A stretch of DNA of 64,000 nt from positions 192,325-256,324 of the forward strand of contig NZ_JAMQKA010000003.1 of the NCBI RefSeq assembly GCF_031569985.1. The letters run 5' to 3'. This document shows positions 36,692 through 46,261 of the stretch, piece after piece. How positions within the stretch are numbered: position 1 is the stretch's first letter; each line of letters opens with the position of its first letter. The stretch is from JAMQKA01 sp031569985 (GTDB lineage: Bacteria; Bacteroidota; Rhodothermia; Balneolales; Balneolaceae). The notes under the pieces were generated by a model. It was not told where the DNA came from, did no database searches, and saw only the letters and a program-made list of their open reading frames with translations. Position numbers and translations under genes: made by a program.

Positions 36692-37822
36692 ATGCTACAC
36701 AGATTAAGACAGGCGGTAGGAAGGCACCTGGTAAATAGCCAGGGATGGAGAACGGATCGAAAGATCGTTGTTTTTGAATCGGATGATTGGGGAACAATTA
36801 GGATGTCTTCGAAAAATAATTTAACCAAACTCTCCGATTTGGGAATTAAGACTCAAAGATGTCATTATGATGAAAATGATGCTCTTGCCTCGGAAGAAGA
36901 TTTGACGCAGCTTTTCGAATTATTGAGTTCTCATAAAGACTCACAAGGAAAATGCCCGGTAATTACCGCAAATGTAATAATGACGAATCCTGATTTTGAT
37001 AAAATTAAAGCTGCTGATTTTACAGAATATCACTATGAAGTATTCACTGAAACTCTTGACAAATATCCCAATCATAAAAATAGTTTTAAACTTTGGAAAG
37101 AGGGGATAAAAGGGAGCTTGTTTTATCCGCAGTATCATGGAAGAGAACACCTTAACGTCATGCGGTGGATGAAATGTTTAAAGGACTCTGAATCGGAAAC
37201 TAGAAAAGCATTTAATGCGGGTGTATTTGGTCTCAGCAATACGGTTGTATCAGAGGATAGAAAAAGTCATTTGGCTTCTTATGACTGGGATGATCATGAC
37301 AGCCGCGATTTTGTTTTAAGATCCATTCCCGACGGTCTTTCTCTTTTTGAAAAGCTTTTTGGATTCAAGTCATTATCATCAATAGCACCAAACTATTATT
37401 GGCACTATGATGTAGAGCAAGTATTAAGAGATAACGGAGTTCGGTATATCCAGGGATCCGCCGTTCAAAAATCTCCCATAATCAATGGAAAACAATACAA
37501 AAAAATCCGTCATTTTACAGGGCAAAAAAATGATCTGGGACAATGGTACTTGGTACGCAACTGCAAGTTTGAGCCAAGTTCAGACCCTTCTATTGATTGG
37601 GTAAATCATTGTCTTAATCATATAAGAACAGCTTTTTTTTGGGGGAAGCCAGCGATTATTGAATCTCACAGAGTGAATTATATCGGTTTTATTCATCAAA
37701 AAAACAGAGACAAAAGTTTACAAATGCTTGATTTACTTTTAAAAAAAATTATAGATACCTGGCCAGAAGTAGAATTCATGACCTCAGATCAACTCGGAAA
37801 ATTAATTGAAGAAGATGGGTGA
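36692..37822 (+). CDS. Polysaccharide (de)acetylase family protein, paralogue 1
   Basis: A 376-aa protein of the group annotated as polysaccharide (de)acetylase in Bacteroidota. The N-terminal strand ends VVFESDDWGTIR (about 26-37), where the Asp pair would be the metal site; FYPQYHGREHLNV (about 145-157) gives the His residues; and FFWGKPAIIESHRVNYIG (about 312-329) holds a further conserved His. It is clearly paralogous to the protein at 56957. It starts 14 bp after the EpsG gene and overlaps the CapA-like gene. The chemistry (deacetylation versus another amide hydrolysis) is inferred. Confidence 0.8.
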   Translation: MLHRLRQAVGRHLVNSQGWRTDRKIVVFESDDWGTIRMSSKNNLTKLSDLGIKTQRCHYDENDALASEEDLTQLFELLSSHKDSQGKCPVITANVIMTNPDFDKIKAADFTEYHYEVFTETLDKYPNHKNSFKLWKEGIKGSLFYPQYHGREHLNVMRWMKCLKDSESETRKAFNAGVFGLSNTVVSEDRKSHLASYDWDDHDSRDFVLRSIPDGLSLFEKLFGFKSLSSIAPNYYWHYDVEQVLRDNGVRYIQGSAVQKSPIINGKQYKKIRHFTGQKNDLGQWYLVRNCKFEPSSDPSIDWVNHCLNHIRTAFFWGKPAIIESHRVNYIGFIHQKNRDKSLQMLDLLLKKIIDTWPEVEFMTSDQLGKLIEEDG

Positions 37823-38975
37823 TGAAATTAAAATATTAATTACGGGTGATACTCATCTTGGTGGAGGGAGAGTAAAACAGTTAGCACTAGATAATAATGT
37901 AGATCAATTATTCGGGGATTTTCTGCCATTAATTCGTAATGCAGATCTTTCAATTACCAATCTTGAGTCACCCTGTGTTGATAACGGTCGACCGATTCTT
38001 AAAACAGGACCAAATTTAAAAAGTCCGGCAGCGTCGCTTAATGTTCTGAAAAGTGCAGGTTTTGATCTTGTAACGTTGGCCAATAATCATATAATGGATT
38101 ATGGATTAGAGGGGCTTTCTTCAACAATAAAAGGGTGCAGCAAATATAGCATTAAGTCGGTAGGGGCAGGAACCGATATTGAAAAGGCAAGCCATACCTT
38201 CTATTACGTTAACCGGGGTATTCGGGTAGCAATTATAAATATTGCTGAAAATGAATTTGGCACAACAAATGGTGATAAGCCCGGTGCTCATCCCTTAAAT
38301 ACTATTCAGAATTATTACACTATCCAACAAGCCAACAATAAAGCAGATCGAGTCATTGTAATTATTCATGGGGGACATGAATACTATCCGCTTCCAAGTC
38401 CCAGGATGAGGGAGACCTATCGCTATTTTATTGATATAGGGGCTGACATAGTTGTAGGGCATCATCCTCATTGTTATAGCGGTTTCGAGGTATACAAAAA
38501 GGCACCAATATTCTACAGTTTGGGTAATTTTTTATTTGACAAGAATGGTAGCGAGAAAGACATGGGTTGGAATACCGGTTTTATGCTAGAGCTTACTATT
38601 AATAAATCCCAAATTTCTTTTGAAATTCATCCTTATATACAAAATTATCATGAGGCTGGTTTAAACAAATTGGGAGAGACAGATAAAGCTGAGTTTGAGC
38701 AAAATATTTCACGTCTTAGTGAAATAATAATCGATAAGGCCAAACTTGAAGATAGATTCGATGTATTTTGTAAGAAATCTCAAAAAATCTATTCTTCATA
38801 TGTTGAACCACATTCCAATAAGTGGATACACGCTTTAAGAAATCGAAATTATTTGCCCTCTTTTCTAAGTAAAAAGAAAAAAATATTGCTACTAAATTTA
38901 ACCCGATGTGAAGCTCACAGAGATGTTTTAATAAAATTACTTGATTATGAAAATAGCAATTCATCAGAAGAATAA
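37815..38975 (+). CDS. CapA/PgsA-family metallophosphatase-like protein
   Basis: A 386-aa calcineurin-like protein of the CapA family, found with poly-gamma-glutamate and exopolysaccharide systems. Metal-binding motifs are TGDTHLGG (about 10-17), NLESP (about 50-54), NNHIMDYG (about 90-97), HGGHEYYP (about 187-194) and GHHPHCYSG (about 215-223). No membrane anchor is visible, unlike B. subtilis PgsA, so it may act in the cytoplasm. The ATG at 37815 overlaps the upstream stop by 8 bp; a TTG at 37806 is less likely. Its partner is an ATP-grasp ligase immediately downstream, suggesting a ligase-plus-CapA modification module. Confidence 0.87.
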   Translation: MGDEIKILITGDTHLGGGRVKQLALDNNVDQLFGDFLPLIRNADLSITNLESPCVDNGRPILKTGPNLKSPAASLNVLKSAGFDLVTLANNHIMDYGLEGLSSTIKGCSKYSIKSVGAGTDIEKASHTFYYVNRGIRVAIINIAENEFGTTNGDKPGAHPLNTIQNYYTIQQANNKADRVIVIIHGGHEYYPLPSPRMRETYRYFIDIGADIVVGHHPHCYSGFEVYKKAPIFYSLGNFLFDKNGSEKDMGWNTGFMLELTINKSQISFEIHPYIQNYHEAGLNKLGETDKAEFEQNISRLSEIIIDKAKLEDRFDVFCKKSQKIYSSYVEPHSNKWIHALRNRNYLPSFLSKKKKILLLNLTRCEAHRDVLIKLLDYENSNSSEE

Positions 38976-39972
38976 CGATTTCAGCTCCAAATGGATTGAA
39001 TATTGTGAAAAGCAAAAGATAAGCTACAAGACGGTGGACTGCTATTCCAATGAAATTATCCATCAATTAGAGGATTGTAATGCCCTGATGTGGCATTTTA
39101 GCCAGTCAAACCCCAAGGATATACTTTTTGCAAAACAATTGATCTACTCGTTGCAAACAGCGGGGATAAAAGTTTTCCCCGACTTTCATACAGCGTGGCA
39201 TTTCGATGACAAGGTGGGGCAAAAGTACCTTTTGGAAGCAATAGGGGCTCCCTTTGTGCCCACCTATGTATTTTATGACAAGCAGGAAGCACAACAATGG
39301 ATTGACAAAACCACTTTTCCCAAGGTATTTAAATTACGCAGGGGGGCAGGTTCAGCACATGTAAAACTGGCGAAAAACAGATCGGATGCAAGAAAACTGG
39401 TCCGTAAGGCATTTTCCCGGGGATTTAGCCAGTACGATAAGATAGCAAATCTAAAAGATCGTTGGTACAAATTCAGAAATGAGAAAACCGGATTGTGGAA
39501 TGTAATTAAAGGTATTCTTCGATTCGGAAAATCCCCGGAGTTTGCCAGGATTGCCGGACGTGAAAAAGGCTATGTTTATTTTCAGGAGTTCGTTCCCGGA
39601 AACGACCACGATATTCGTGTGATTGTTATTGATGGGAAGGCTTTTGCCATCAAACGGCTTACACGACAGGGAGATTTCAGGGCCTCAGGAAGTGGCCATG
39701 TTCTTTACGAAAAGCACCATTTTGATGAAGCAACAATCCGATTATCTTTTGAAGTTGCTGAAAAAGTAAAAAGCCAGTGTCTTGCTATCGATTATGTTTA
39801 CAAAGACGGCAAGCCTTTGATTACAGAGTTGAGCTATGGTTTTATCAAAGAGGTTTATTACTCCTGTAAAGGATATTGGGATCGCAACATGAACTGGCAC
39901 CCCGGCCCCTTCGATTCCCAGGGATGGATGGTTGAGAGCCTCTTATCTGAATTAGAGGCAAAAACGGAATAA
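38947..39972 (+). CDS. ATP-grasp ligase-like protein, paralogue 1
   Basis: A 341-aa ATP-grasp protein (RimK/YheC-like). The N-terminal pre-ATP domain starts MKIAIHQKNNDFSSKWIEYC. The Lys of PKVFKLRRGAGSAHVKL (about 123-139) would bind phosphate, YVYFQEFVPGNDHDIRVIVI (about 213-232) is the hinge and acid-rich strand, and AIDYVYKDGKPLITELSYG (about 279-297) supplies the metal-binding Asp/Glu. A close paralogue lies at 61832 with the same N-terminus, which supports this ATG over the TTG at 38941. It overlaps the CapA-like gene by 29 bp. Probable ligation of an amino acid or other carboxylate; substrate unknown. Confidence 0.85.
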   Translation: MKIAIHQKNNDFSSKWIEYCEKQKISYKTVDCYSNEIIHQLEDCNALMWHFSQSNPKDILFAKQLIYSLQTAGIKVFPDFHTAWHFDDKVGQKYLLEAIGAPFVPTYVFYDKQEAQQWIDKTTFPKVFKLRRGAGSAHVKLAKNRSDARKLVRKAFSRGFSQYDKIANLKDRWYKFRNEKTGLWNVIKGILRFGKSPEFARIAGREKGYVYFQEFVPGNDHDIRVIVIDGKAFAIKRLTRQGDFRASGSGHVLYEKHHFDEATIRLSFEVAEKVKSQCLAIDYVYKDGKPLITELSYGFIKEVYYSCKGYWDRNMNWHPGPFDSQGWMVESLLSELEAKTE

Positions 39973-40103
39973 AATAAAGCCTACACTCACGGTTTGTGGA
40001 ATCAAAACGTTTCGGTATCAACGCTAAACTATGTAACAGCTGAAACTTAAAGCTGGATATGCTTAGAATATAACTATAACTATTATACTGAATACTTAGC
40101 TTT

Positions 40104-40128
40104 AAATTAATAAAAATTAATTATTTAA
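40104..40128. promoter_or_regulatory. Duplicated AT-rich upstream element, copy 1
   Basis: A 25-bp string beginning AAATTAATAAAAATTAATTA is identical at 41464-41488. Its core AATTAAT-AAA-ATTAATT is a palindrome. It lies 69 bp before the first lipoprotein gene; the other copy lies 77 bp before the second. Confidence 0.45.
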
Positions 40129-40196
40129 ATATATTATTTTTGGTTAAATATTATTGTTGGCGTCGATAAAAAATATTAATCAGGCGGAGTAAAATT

Positions 40197-41300
40197 ATGA
40201 AAAAGAGAGATGCGTCAATACTCATTGTTGCGATAGTTGTTGGTTTTTTTGCCCTTTCTTCTTGTAAACATACTACAAGTACAGAGTTAGCAGACAGTTT
40301 GGATACTGTTAAAGGGGTAACTCCCATACCCGAAGCACAAGATGTAACTATGCACCTTGCCAAAGGGAGTAATAGCTTTTTTACGTTATCGTTCGATGGA
40401 GGGCATGAACTGGAAGGATGGTGTATTGAGTGGAATGAAGGTACGTCATTTGGGCTGAATAAGGTCACCAACCTGTATTCAACCAGAAACCATCTGGATT
40501 GGAGGGAGATCAATTATTTTATGAATATTATGAAAGATCTCAGGGCCAATGATCCTAATCTTACATACCAAGATATCCAGGTTGTTATCTGGTCTCTTAT
40601 CGACAAACCGGTTTTTGATGTAGATAAAATTGATGAGTATGAACATATTCCTGGAAGAATTTACTACAATGGAAACTCATACTTTAATGTCCAGAAAGTG
40701 AAGGATATCGTATATCAGGTTAAACAAGCCATAGCTAATGGAGAGCGTGTTGAAACAGGCGTTACGTTGGTTGAAAATGAAGGTCAAACAATTATGATTG
40801 GTGATGAAACCGCATTTGCTGTCAAAACGAATGCAACAAATGATGAACAGATAATTGATAGCGGTTATTCTGCTTGTTTTGATAAACAACTCCTTGAAGA
40901 TAATTTTTTCCCCAGGTGGGGTTGGACAAATGGGCCGATTACCGAGGGAAGCGGTAGTCTGAAATTTAATATTTATAGTGAGGTTGGGCAGTGTGATTTG
41001 AATAATGGGACTCCCGTTGGGGAGCTGGTTGTAAATTATGATGGAGGGACTTTTACAGCGAATTATAAAATGACAAAAATATCGAAATATACTGGTAAAC
41101 CTTACACTATGACCGAAACCCATCTCTGGGTTGGATCAGAGCGTTATCCAACACATGATGGAAAATATTCGGTTGCCCCAGACCAATATGGAAATGTAAA
41201 CAAACATGATCGTGTAACGGAGTTTACCTACAAAATCACCGGGCTTTCAGGACCCGTGTTTTTTATATCTCATGCTAGCGTGAGTGGATTTAATCCTTGA
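40197..41300 (+). CDS. Surface lipoprotein with thioester-like N-domain, paralogue 1
   Basis: A 367-aa lipoprotein. The signal peptide ends FFALSSC with the lipidated Cys at 23. The N-terminal domain has EGWCIEWNEGTSFG (about 80-93) and DIQVVIWSLIDKPV (about 131-144), reminiscent of Cys/Gln thioester adhesion domains, though I cannot confirm the bond. The C-terminal domain (about 240-367) has GQCDL...GELVVNYDGGTFTANY, ETHLWVGS and AHASVSGF-type segments, a beta-sandwich common in Bacteroidota surface proteins. It is about 65% identical by eye to the next gene. The start is preceded by GGCGGAG. Probable adhesion or matrix protein; function unproven. Confidence 0.82.
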   Translation: MKKRDASILIVAIVVGFFALSSCKHTTSTELADSLDTVKGVTPIPEAQDVTMHLAKGSNSFFTLSFDGGHELEGWCIEWNEGTSFGLNKVTNLYSTRNHLDWREINYFMNIMKDLRANDPNLTYQDIQVVIWSLIDKPVFDVDKIDEYEHIPGRIYYNGNSYFNVQKVKDIVYQVKQAIANGERVETGVTLVENEGQTIMIGDETAFAVKTNATNDEQIIDSGYSACFDKQLLEDNFFPRWGWTNGPITEGSGSLKFNIYSEVGQCDLNNGTPVGELVVNYDGGTFTANYKMTKISKYTGKPYTMTETHLWVGSERYPTHDGKYSVAPDQYGNVNKHDRVTEFTYKITGLSGPVFFISHASVSGFNP

Positions 41301-41463
41301 AATCTGAAGTCTGATCTTAGGACTGGTATTCTTTAGTTAGTAATAGTAATTGGAACAAAATTCAAGATTGCCGCAGAAATAGGATGGAAATAGTGTATGT
41401 AACAGTGTATACACATTAATTATACAATGTATTCTGTATCACCTTCTAAATATATTTACATAT

Positions 41464-41488
41464 AAATTAATAAAAATTAATTATTTAA
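41464..41488. promoter_or_regulatory. Duplicated AT-rich upstream element, copy 2
   Basis: Identical to 40104-40128 over 25 bp, so the tandem duplication included the upstream control region. Confidence 0.45.
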
Positions 41489-41564
41489 GTACCCCTGAAA
41501 TTATTAAATATTCAGTTAAGTTCTGTCAGAAAAATAATTATTAAAAATCAAGGGGAGTATAACT

Positions 41565-42671
41565 ATGATGAGAGAAGTGGTTTTAATTATTGTTTTAATG
41601 GTAGCAGGTCTTTTTGCCTTTTCTTCCTGTGATCCAAGTACCCATACAGAATTAGCCGAGAGTTTTGACTCTGTGAAAGAGGTTTCTCCAGTACCCGGGG
41701 GTCAAGATGTAACAATGAACCTGGAAAAAGAGGGAAATCTGGATAGTTTCTTCACGGTTTCACTTGATGGCAGTAGTGAGGTAGAGGGATGGTGCATTGA
41801 GTGGAATGAGCATGCTTCATTTGGATTAAACAGCGGTACTAATTTATACTCTACCAAAGGGAAGGATGCCTGGAAGGGGCTTAACTATTTTATGAAAATA
41901 AAAGATGATCTGAGGGCCAAGGATCCGGAGTTAAAATACCAAGATATCCAGGTTATCATTTGGTCTCTTATAGATAAACCGGTTTTTGATGTAGATAAGA
42001 TTGATGAGTATGAAAATCTTTCAGGAAGAATTTACTACAATGGAAACCCATACTTTAATGTTCAGAAAGTGAAGGATATTGTAAGTCAGGTTAAACAATC
42101 TATATCTGAAGGAGTTCAGGTTGAGACTGGTGTAATTCTGATCGAAAATGATGGGCAAACGGTAATGATTGGGGATGAAACCGCATTTGCTGTCAAAACC
42201 AAGAGTGTTGGTGGCGAGAAAGCAGTTGACCGTGACTATTCCACCTGTTTCGACGAGGAAATAATTGAAAATGTCTCCTTTGCAAATTGGGGGTGGACGA
42301 ACGGGCCAATTTCGGAAAACAGCGGTGAAATAAAATACGATATATATGCAGGTGCCGGTCAGTGTGATTTGAGTAAAGGTACACTGGTCGGAGAACTGAC
42401 GGTAAAATATTCCGGAGGTACGTTTACCGCTACTTATAAGATGACAGAAACATCACCTTATTCCGGCAAAACCTATACCATGACAGAGACTCATCTCTGG
42501 GTAGGTTCTGAACCATATCCAACCCAAAATGGGAAATATACAGTTGCACCGGGTCATTATGGAAATGTAGATGATCATGATCATATCACAGAGTTCACGT
42601 ATGAAATAACCGGTCTGTCAGGACCTGTCTATTTCATTGCGCATGCGGTAGTAAGTGGTTTCCATCCGTAA
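41565..42671 (+). CDS. Surface lipoprotein with thioester-like N-domain, paralogue 2
   Basis: A 368-aa tandem paralogue of the preceding gene with the same order: signal peptide ending FAFSSC (Cys 22), EGWCIEWNEHASFG, DIQVIIWSLIDKPV, FAVKT, and a C-terminal GQCDLSKGTLVGELTVKY with ETHLWVGS. Differences are spread over the whole length, so the duplication is not recent. A good SD-like string AGGGGAG precedes the ATG. A rho-independent terminator follows at 42702, so it is the last gene of its unit. Confidence 0.82.
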   Translation: MMREVVLIIVLMVAGLFAFSSCDPSTHTELAESFDSVKEVSPVPGGQDVTMNLEKEGNLDSFFTVSLDGSSEVEGWCIEWNEHASFGLNSGTNLYSTKGKDAWKGLNYFMKIKDDLRAKDPELKYQDIQVIIWSLIDKPVFDVDKIDEYENLSGRIYYNGNPYFNVQKVKDIVSQVKQSISEGVQVETGVILIENDGQTVMIGDETAFAVKTKSVGGEKAVDRDYSTCFDEEIIENVSFANWGWTNGPISENSGEIKYDIYAGAGQCDLSKGTLVGELTVKYSGGTFTATYKMTETSPYSGKTYTMTETHLWVGSEPYPTQNGKYTVAPGHYGNVDDHDHITEFTYEITGLSGPVYFIAHAVVSGFHP

Positions 42672-42701
42672 TATCGGTAAGCTAACTGATTTATCAACTT
42701 G

Positions 42702-42738
42702 AAGGGATTCAGAGAACAACTTTGAATCCCTTTTTTTT
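42702..42738 (+). terminator. Rho-independent terminator
   Basis: AAGGGATTC and GAATCCCTT form a 9-bp stem around 13 bases, followed by a run of T. It lies 31 bp after the second lipoprotein stop. Confidence 0.88.
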
Positions 42739-42877
42739 GTCCAGCATTATAAATTATTCTAATGGCGTATCTTCTTACAAATAGCCAACTTAATAGTTTA
42801 ATGGAAACTAATTATCAAATAAGCATCTTAGAGAACCTAAAAACTAAAAGGCAACCACAGGGTAGCAGTTTTAAATA

Positions 42878-44002
42878 ATGGAGATTTCGATTGTTATGTA
42901 TGCCAAGATTTTAACAGCAAATATCAAATTGAAAGAAAAGATAAAAAAGATCATCTCTTATTTTCGCAGGTACAGAGGAGCCCAAAAAGCTTGGCATAAA
43001 CGTCATGAGAGGGTATTAAACAGAAACAAAGATTACAGAAAACGTTGTGATCGAAAGATTGAGCTGGAGCACAAAAAACTTTGGTCATCATTCCACCCCA
43101 AGTTTGACCTGAGTACCTTGAGAATAGCTGCGAATATTTCGGGAAAAGCCGATCCCCGAATTGTTCCTGAGGAAATATTTGTAGCCGATATCGAGCCCAA
43201 CCTGACGGATCTCTCGGTCAGTTTATTGAGTCATAAAAGTTTCTATAATCGATGGTATCCCGTTGGAAATTTTCCGGCTGATTTACTACACATAATTGAT
43301 GGCCACTGGTATGATAGCAATTTTAACAGGCTAGAGTTTAAGCAGTTTTTGGACAATGCAGCGCAAATAAGTTACCCTGTTGCAGTTAAGCCCAATAGTT
43401 CATCATACGGAGGAAATGGGATTTATTTTGCAAAAGATGTAGATGAACTGAAGTCATACTGCCATAATAAGGATAACTGTATTATCCAGGAAAAAGTAGA
43501 ACAGCATCCTTTTTTTGCCTCTTTTCATCCATCCAGCCTGAATACTATTCGAGTCTATCTTTATCGTTCGGTCAAAGATCACCGGCTTCACATTTTAAGT
43601 ATGGATCTTACGGTAGGCCGATCTGGTTTAAATGTGAATAATGAGACTGCCGGGGGAATTTATTCAGGAATTACCGATGAAGGATACCTTGTGGGATATG
43701 CCGTAGACAAGTATGGCACGCGTTACGAGCGCCATCCGGATACAGGAGAAACTTTTGACAAGGCAATACCTGATATTGAGGGACTCAAAAGTTTTTCTTT
43801 GGCTGTTGGGGAGAAAATACTGCCGATCACCGTTATTGGACTGGATCTGTTCTATGATAAAGCGGGGCAATGGAGAATGATGGAAATAAATACCCAAAGC
43901 CATTCAATTAGATCAGCACAATACTTTGGGAAACCTTTCTTTGGCGAATTTACGGATGAGGTTATTGCATATTGCCAAAAAAATCATTGGACTTTACGTT
44001 AA
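42878..44002 (+). CDS. Sugar-transfer-associated ATP-grasp protein
   Basis: A 374-aa ATP-grasp protein of the type found in polysaccharide loci (ATP-grasp_ST, PF14397 pattern). A basic N-terminus (1-65) precedes the fold. YPVAVKPNSSSYGGNGIYF (about 168-186) has the ATP-binding Lys, CIIQEKVEQHP (about 205-215) the adenine hinge, SLNTIRVYL (about 224-232) and GLDLFYD...MMEINTQSHS near 328-349 the metal ligands. It differs from the 38947/61832 pair in sequence. Probable ligation of a carboxylate to a sugar or peptide. No sigma-54 site was found ahead; it stands alone after the terminator at 42702. Confidence 0.82.
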   Translation: MEISIVMYAKILTANIKLKEKIKKIISYFRRYRGAQKAWHKRHERVLNRNKDYRKRCDRKIELEHKKLWSSFHPKFDLSTLRIAANISGKADPRIVPEEIFVADIEPNLTDLSVSLLSHKSFYNRWYPVGNFPADLLHIIDGHWYDSNFNRLEFKQFLDNAAQISYPVAVKPNSSSYGGNGIYFAKDVDELKSYCHNKDNCIIQEKVEQHPFFASFHPSSLNTIRVYLYRSVKDHRLHILSMDLTVGRSGLNVNNETAGGIYSGITDEGYLVGYAVDKYGTRYERHPDTGETFDKAIPDIEGLKSFSLAVGEKILPITVIGLDLFYDKAGQWRMMEINTQSHSIRSAQYFGKPFFGEFTDEVIAYCQKNHWTLR

Positions 44003-44059
44003 ATTGATATAAAATAGAGCAATTCCGCGCCAACTTCATAACAACTGAACAGAAAGGGG

Positions 44060-44135
44060 ATGGGGAGATCGCCACGTCGACCTTATCGTTGAGCCGGACA
44101 AGGATCAACAAGGCCTCCTCGCGATGACAGTCGTT
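44060..44135. repeat. Partial copy of the GGAGATCGCCACGTCG repeat
   Basis: Contains GGAGATCGCCACGTCGACC and CTCCTCGCGATGACA, the same interior strings as the element at 11939. The terminal repeats are absent here. Confidence 0.5.
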
Positions 44136-44397
44136 GCGAATTGCTTTTGAACCCCCTAAACTTCCAGCTGCCAAAAACTAGTCAATGACCGGCAATTAGC
44201 AGCATTCCGGGTAACCTGAATATTCTTCCACCCATTGCTCGCTTCCGTCCGCTCTGCGGCGGAAGCCCCTCTTGACGCTCCGCGTCTCTGTCGCACCATA
44301 GGTTATACTGGACGTGGAGCCGTCCCAACAGGTCCCAACGCAGAGCATAGGGACCAAGCGTGGTTTATTAATAAGAAATCTTATATCGAACTGATTT

Positions 44398-44543
44398 TAA
44401 CAGGCGCTTTGCAAAACATTAAAGTCTGTCATTCTGAGCTTGTCGAAGAATCTCCTAACTACGATTGTTGCCTTTTAAGGGAGATCCTTCTCCCGGCAGC
44501 TGTCGGGACAGGATGACAAACGGGTTTTGCAAAGCCCCCGTTA
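44398..44543. repeat. 146-bp MITE-like element with 20-bp TIRs
   Basis: TAACAGGCGCTTTGCAAAAC (44398) and the inverse complement of 44524-44543 (TAACGGGGGCTTTGCAAAAC) match at 17 of 20. Inside are GTCATTCTGAGCTTGTCGAA and a CCGGCAGCTGTCGGG palindrome, as in many Bacteroidota repeats. No coding function. Confidence 0.6.
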
Positions 44544-44765
44544 AATAAATATTTGTTCGACTCATTTGAATACCAAGAGCCTGCCGAAACGTCCATTGTC
44601 CCCGTATTAGGTTCACATCGAATATAAGTTTTAATGTGTGACCATCTATCGACGGTCCTGGAGAGCTGATGCACATACAGCATCGCATTTGGAAGATTCG
44701 CTGCGAGAACTCATCTACAGAAACAAGTATCACATTATTGTAAACTGCAGTGATCTGGATTATAC

Positions 44766-44972
44766 AACGTCAGTTCGATATAAGGATTACAAAAATTATA
44801 GCCTGTCATCGCGAGGAGGCGTCTTTGATAGTAGTGGGCTCCATCTTGAGGTCGACGTGGCGATCTCCCGACCTGATTTTTTTGCTCATACTATTAGGAG
44901 ATTGTCTCTCGACCACTGTTTGGATCCCGATGGTCGCCGAATCCTAGATAGTTTTTATGTAGAGCTCAGCTT
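44766..44972. repeat. MITE-like element, copy 2 (TIR AACGTCAGTTCGANATAA)
   Basis: Left end AACGTCAGTTCGATATAA is nearly identical to the copy at 11939; right end TTATGTAGAGCTCAGCTT corresponds to 12141-12158. The interior is inverted relative to copy 1 (TGTCATCGCGAGGAGG first, GTCGACGTGGCGATCTCC later). Confidence 0.6.
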
Positions 44973-44979
44973 AATATAG

Positions 44980-45215
44980 CTAGCCCGGATTTCTCACCAA
45001 GAAATTTTTTTCTCAGCAAGGCGAAGGGGAAATAGCCCCGCAAACGTACTCTGGTACGTTGAGCAGACTATTTCCCCTTCAACGCAGCTGAGGGTGAAAT
45101 TTCACAGCATTTTACACACTGTTACAACTATATTGGCGTTGGATATGATATAAGTTACTGTCTGCCATTAAGTTACAGGAATTTATCCCAAATACTTGTG
45201 AGAAATACGGGCTAG
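44980..45215. repeat. Nested inverted-repeat element with 18-bp TIRs
   Basis: CTAGCCCGGATTTCTCAC (44980) and its inverse at 45198-45215 match at 17 of 18. Inside, GAAATTT (45001) pairs with AAATTTC (45097), CTCAGC...GGGGAAATAG (45012-45035) pairs with 45068-45092, and AACGTAC (45043) with GTACGTT (45054) around TCTG. The whole can fold as one long cruciform centred at 45051. It abuts the preceding element, separated by only 7 bp. Confidence 0.65.
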
Positions 45216-46261
45216 TGCTGGTCTTGGTGTGTCTGTAGAGTTGATGAGTCCCCCTAAATTATCAATATCACTTTGCCCATAAGACTTGAGGACAGCTTCA
45301 ACTTCTCAAGGTCACTTCATCCCTATATTGAAAAAGGTAAGAACGGACAGGGATAAAAAGATGAATTGATTTATGCGGATATTTTTTTCAAAAAAGTTGG
45401 AACATTTTTTTTTCGATCCGGTTAGAGGCTGTAGTCAGTTGAATGCAGGTTAATAATTAACCAAAATTATACTGTTGGGTGTTTTGCTCAACTGACTATT
45501 TAAACAAAATAAAAGAGTTAAGAATATTGATATTGAAATTTTTTTGTAACCAATTAGCTGTTAGGTGTCTTTTCAGTACTACAATCAGGTTAAAAATTGG
45601 TATTTAAGCAATAACGGCAAAGTATCCTCGCGACATATCTAAAAACGTTACCCTATATAATTAAAAATTTATACTCCATGCTCTCATGCATTTTCCGTCC
45701 TACGTATATGGAAAAAGTCTGTACTCTTATTTCGCTTCCATCTTGTTTGGTTTCCCAAAATTATATCAGCGGTACCAATGATATCTACTGCTATGGAAGT
45801 AATCAATAATCTATTACCCGACTGCTTTCCCTATTACAAATGGTAAAAGTATACGAAATGCGGTCGAATTAAAGTGATAACGGGAAAATATCCTCGCAGC
45901 ATATCACAGATGTCATCTACATAAATAAATATTCAACTAATGTGCTCTCAACTTACCTTGCTCTCAACTTCAACGAAGTATAAGAACGCTACCGCCTTTG
46001 CGATAACACACAGATCGATCAAAGGGGCTACCTACCATAATATCACTCCCAGCACTAGCCCTCGAAATTTCCTGGCTGGGAGCTGGACTTTGAGATTACC
46101 CACTCGCAAAACATCAATAAATAATATGCTACTGATAAAATAATGCTTTGTACCTCTAAATAGAATATCACAATAACAATTACTCCTTAAATCAACACAA
46201 CACTTACAAGAAATGCTCTCAATTTCTTGTGATTAACAAATAAATATCCTCGCTCTTACCC

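Larger units (their letters stand above)
44003..46261. other. 2.3-kb non-coding region packed with MITE-like repeats
   Basis: Contains a partial repeat (44060-44135), elements at 44398-44543, 44766-44972 and 44980-45215, all listed separately, then an AT-rich stretch with the perfect palindrome GGTTAATAATTAACC at 45448. Nothing coding is supported in 45216-46261; no sigma-54 promoter precedes the downstream LRR gene. Confidence 0.55.

Noticed and set aside
37806..37814. TTG at 37806 as start of the CapA-like gene
   Set aside because: The ATG at 37815 gives the usual short overlap with the upstream stop and a normal N-terminus.
44638..44979. A 113-codon plus-strand frame
   Set aside because: It reads through the MITE-like element at 44766-44972, so it is a repeat by-product.
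45448..45462. Perfect palindrome GGTTAATAATTAACC considered as a seventh operator
   Set aside because: It lacks the GNGTAA/TTACNC half-site, is single rather than paired at 23 bp, and no sigma-54 site follows before the LRR gene.
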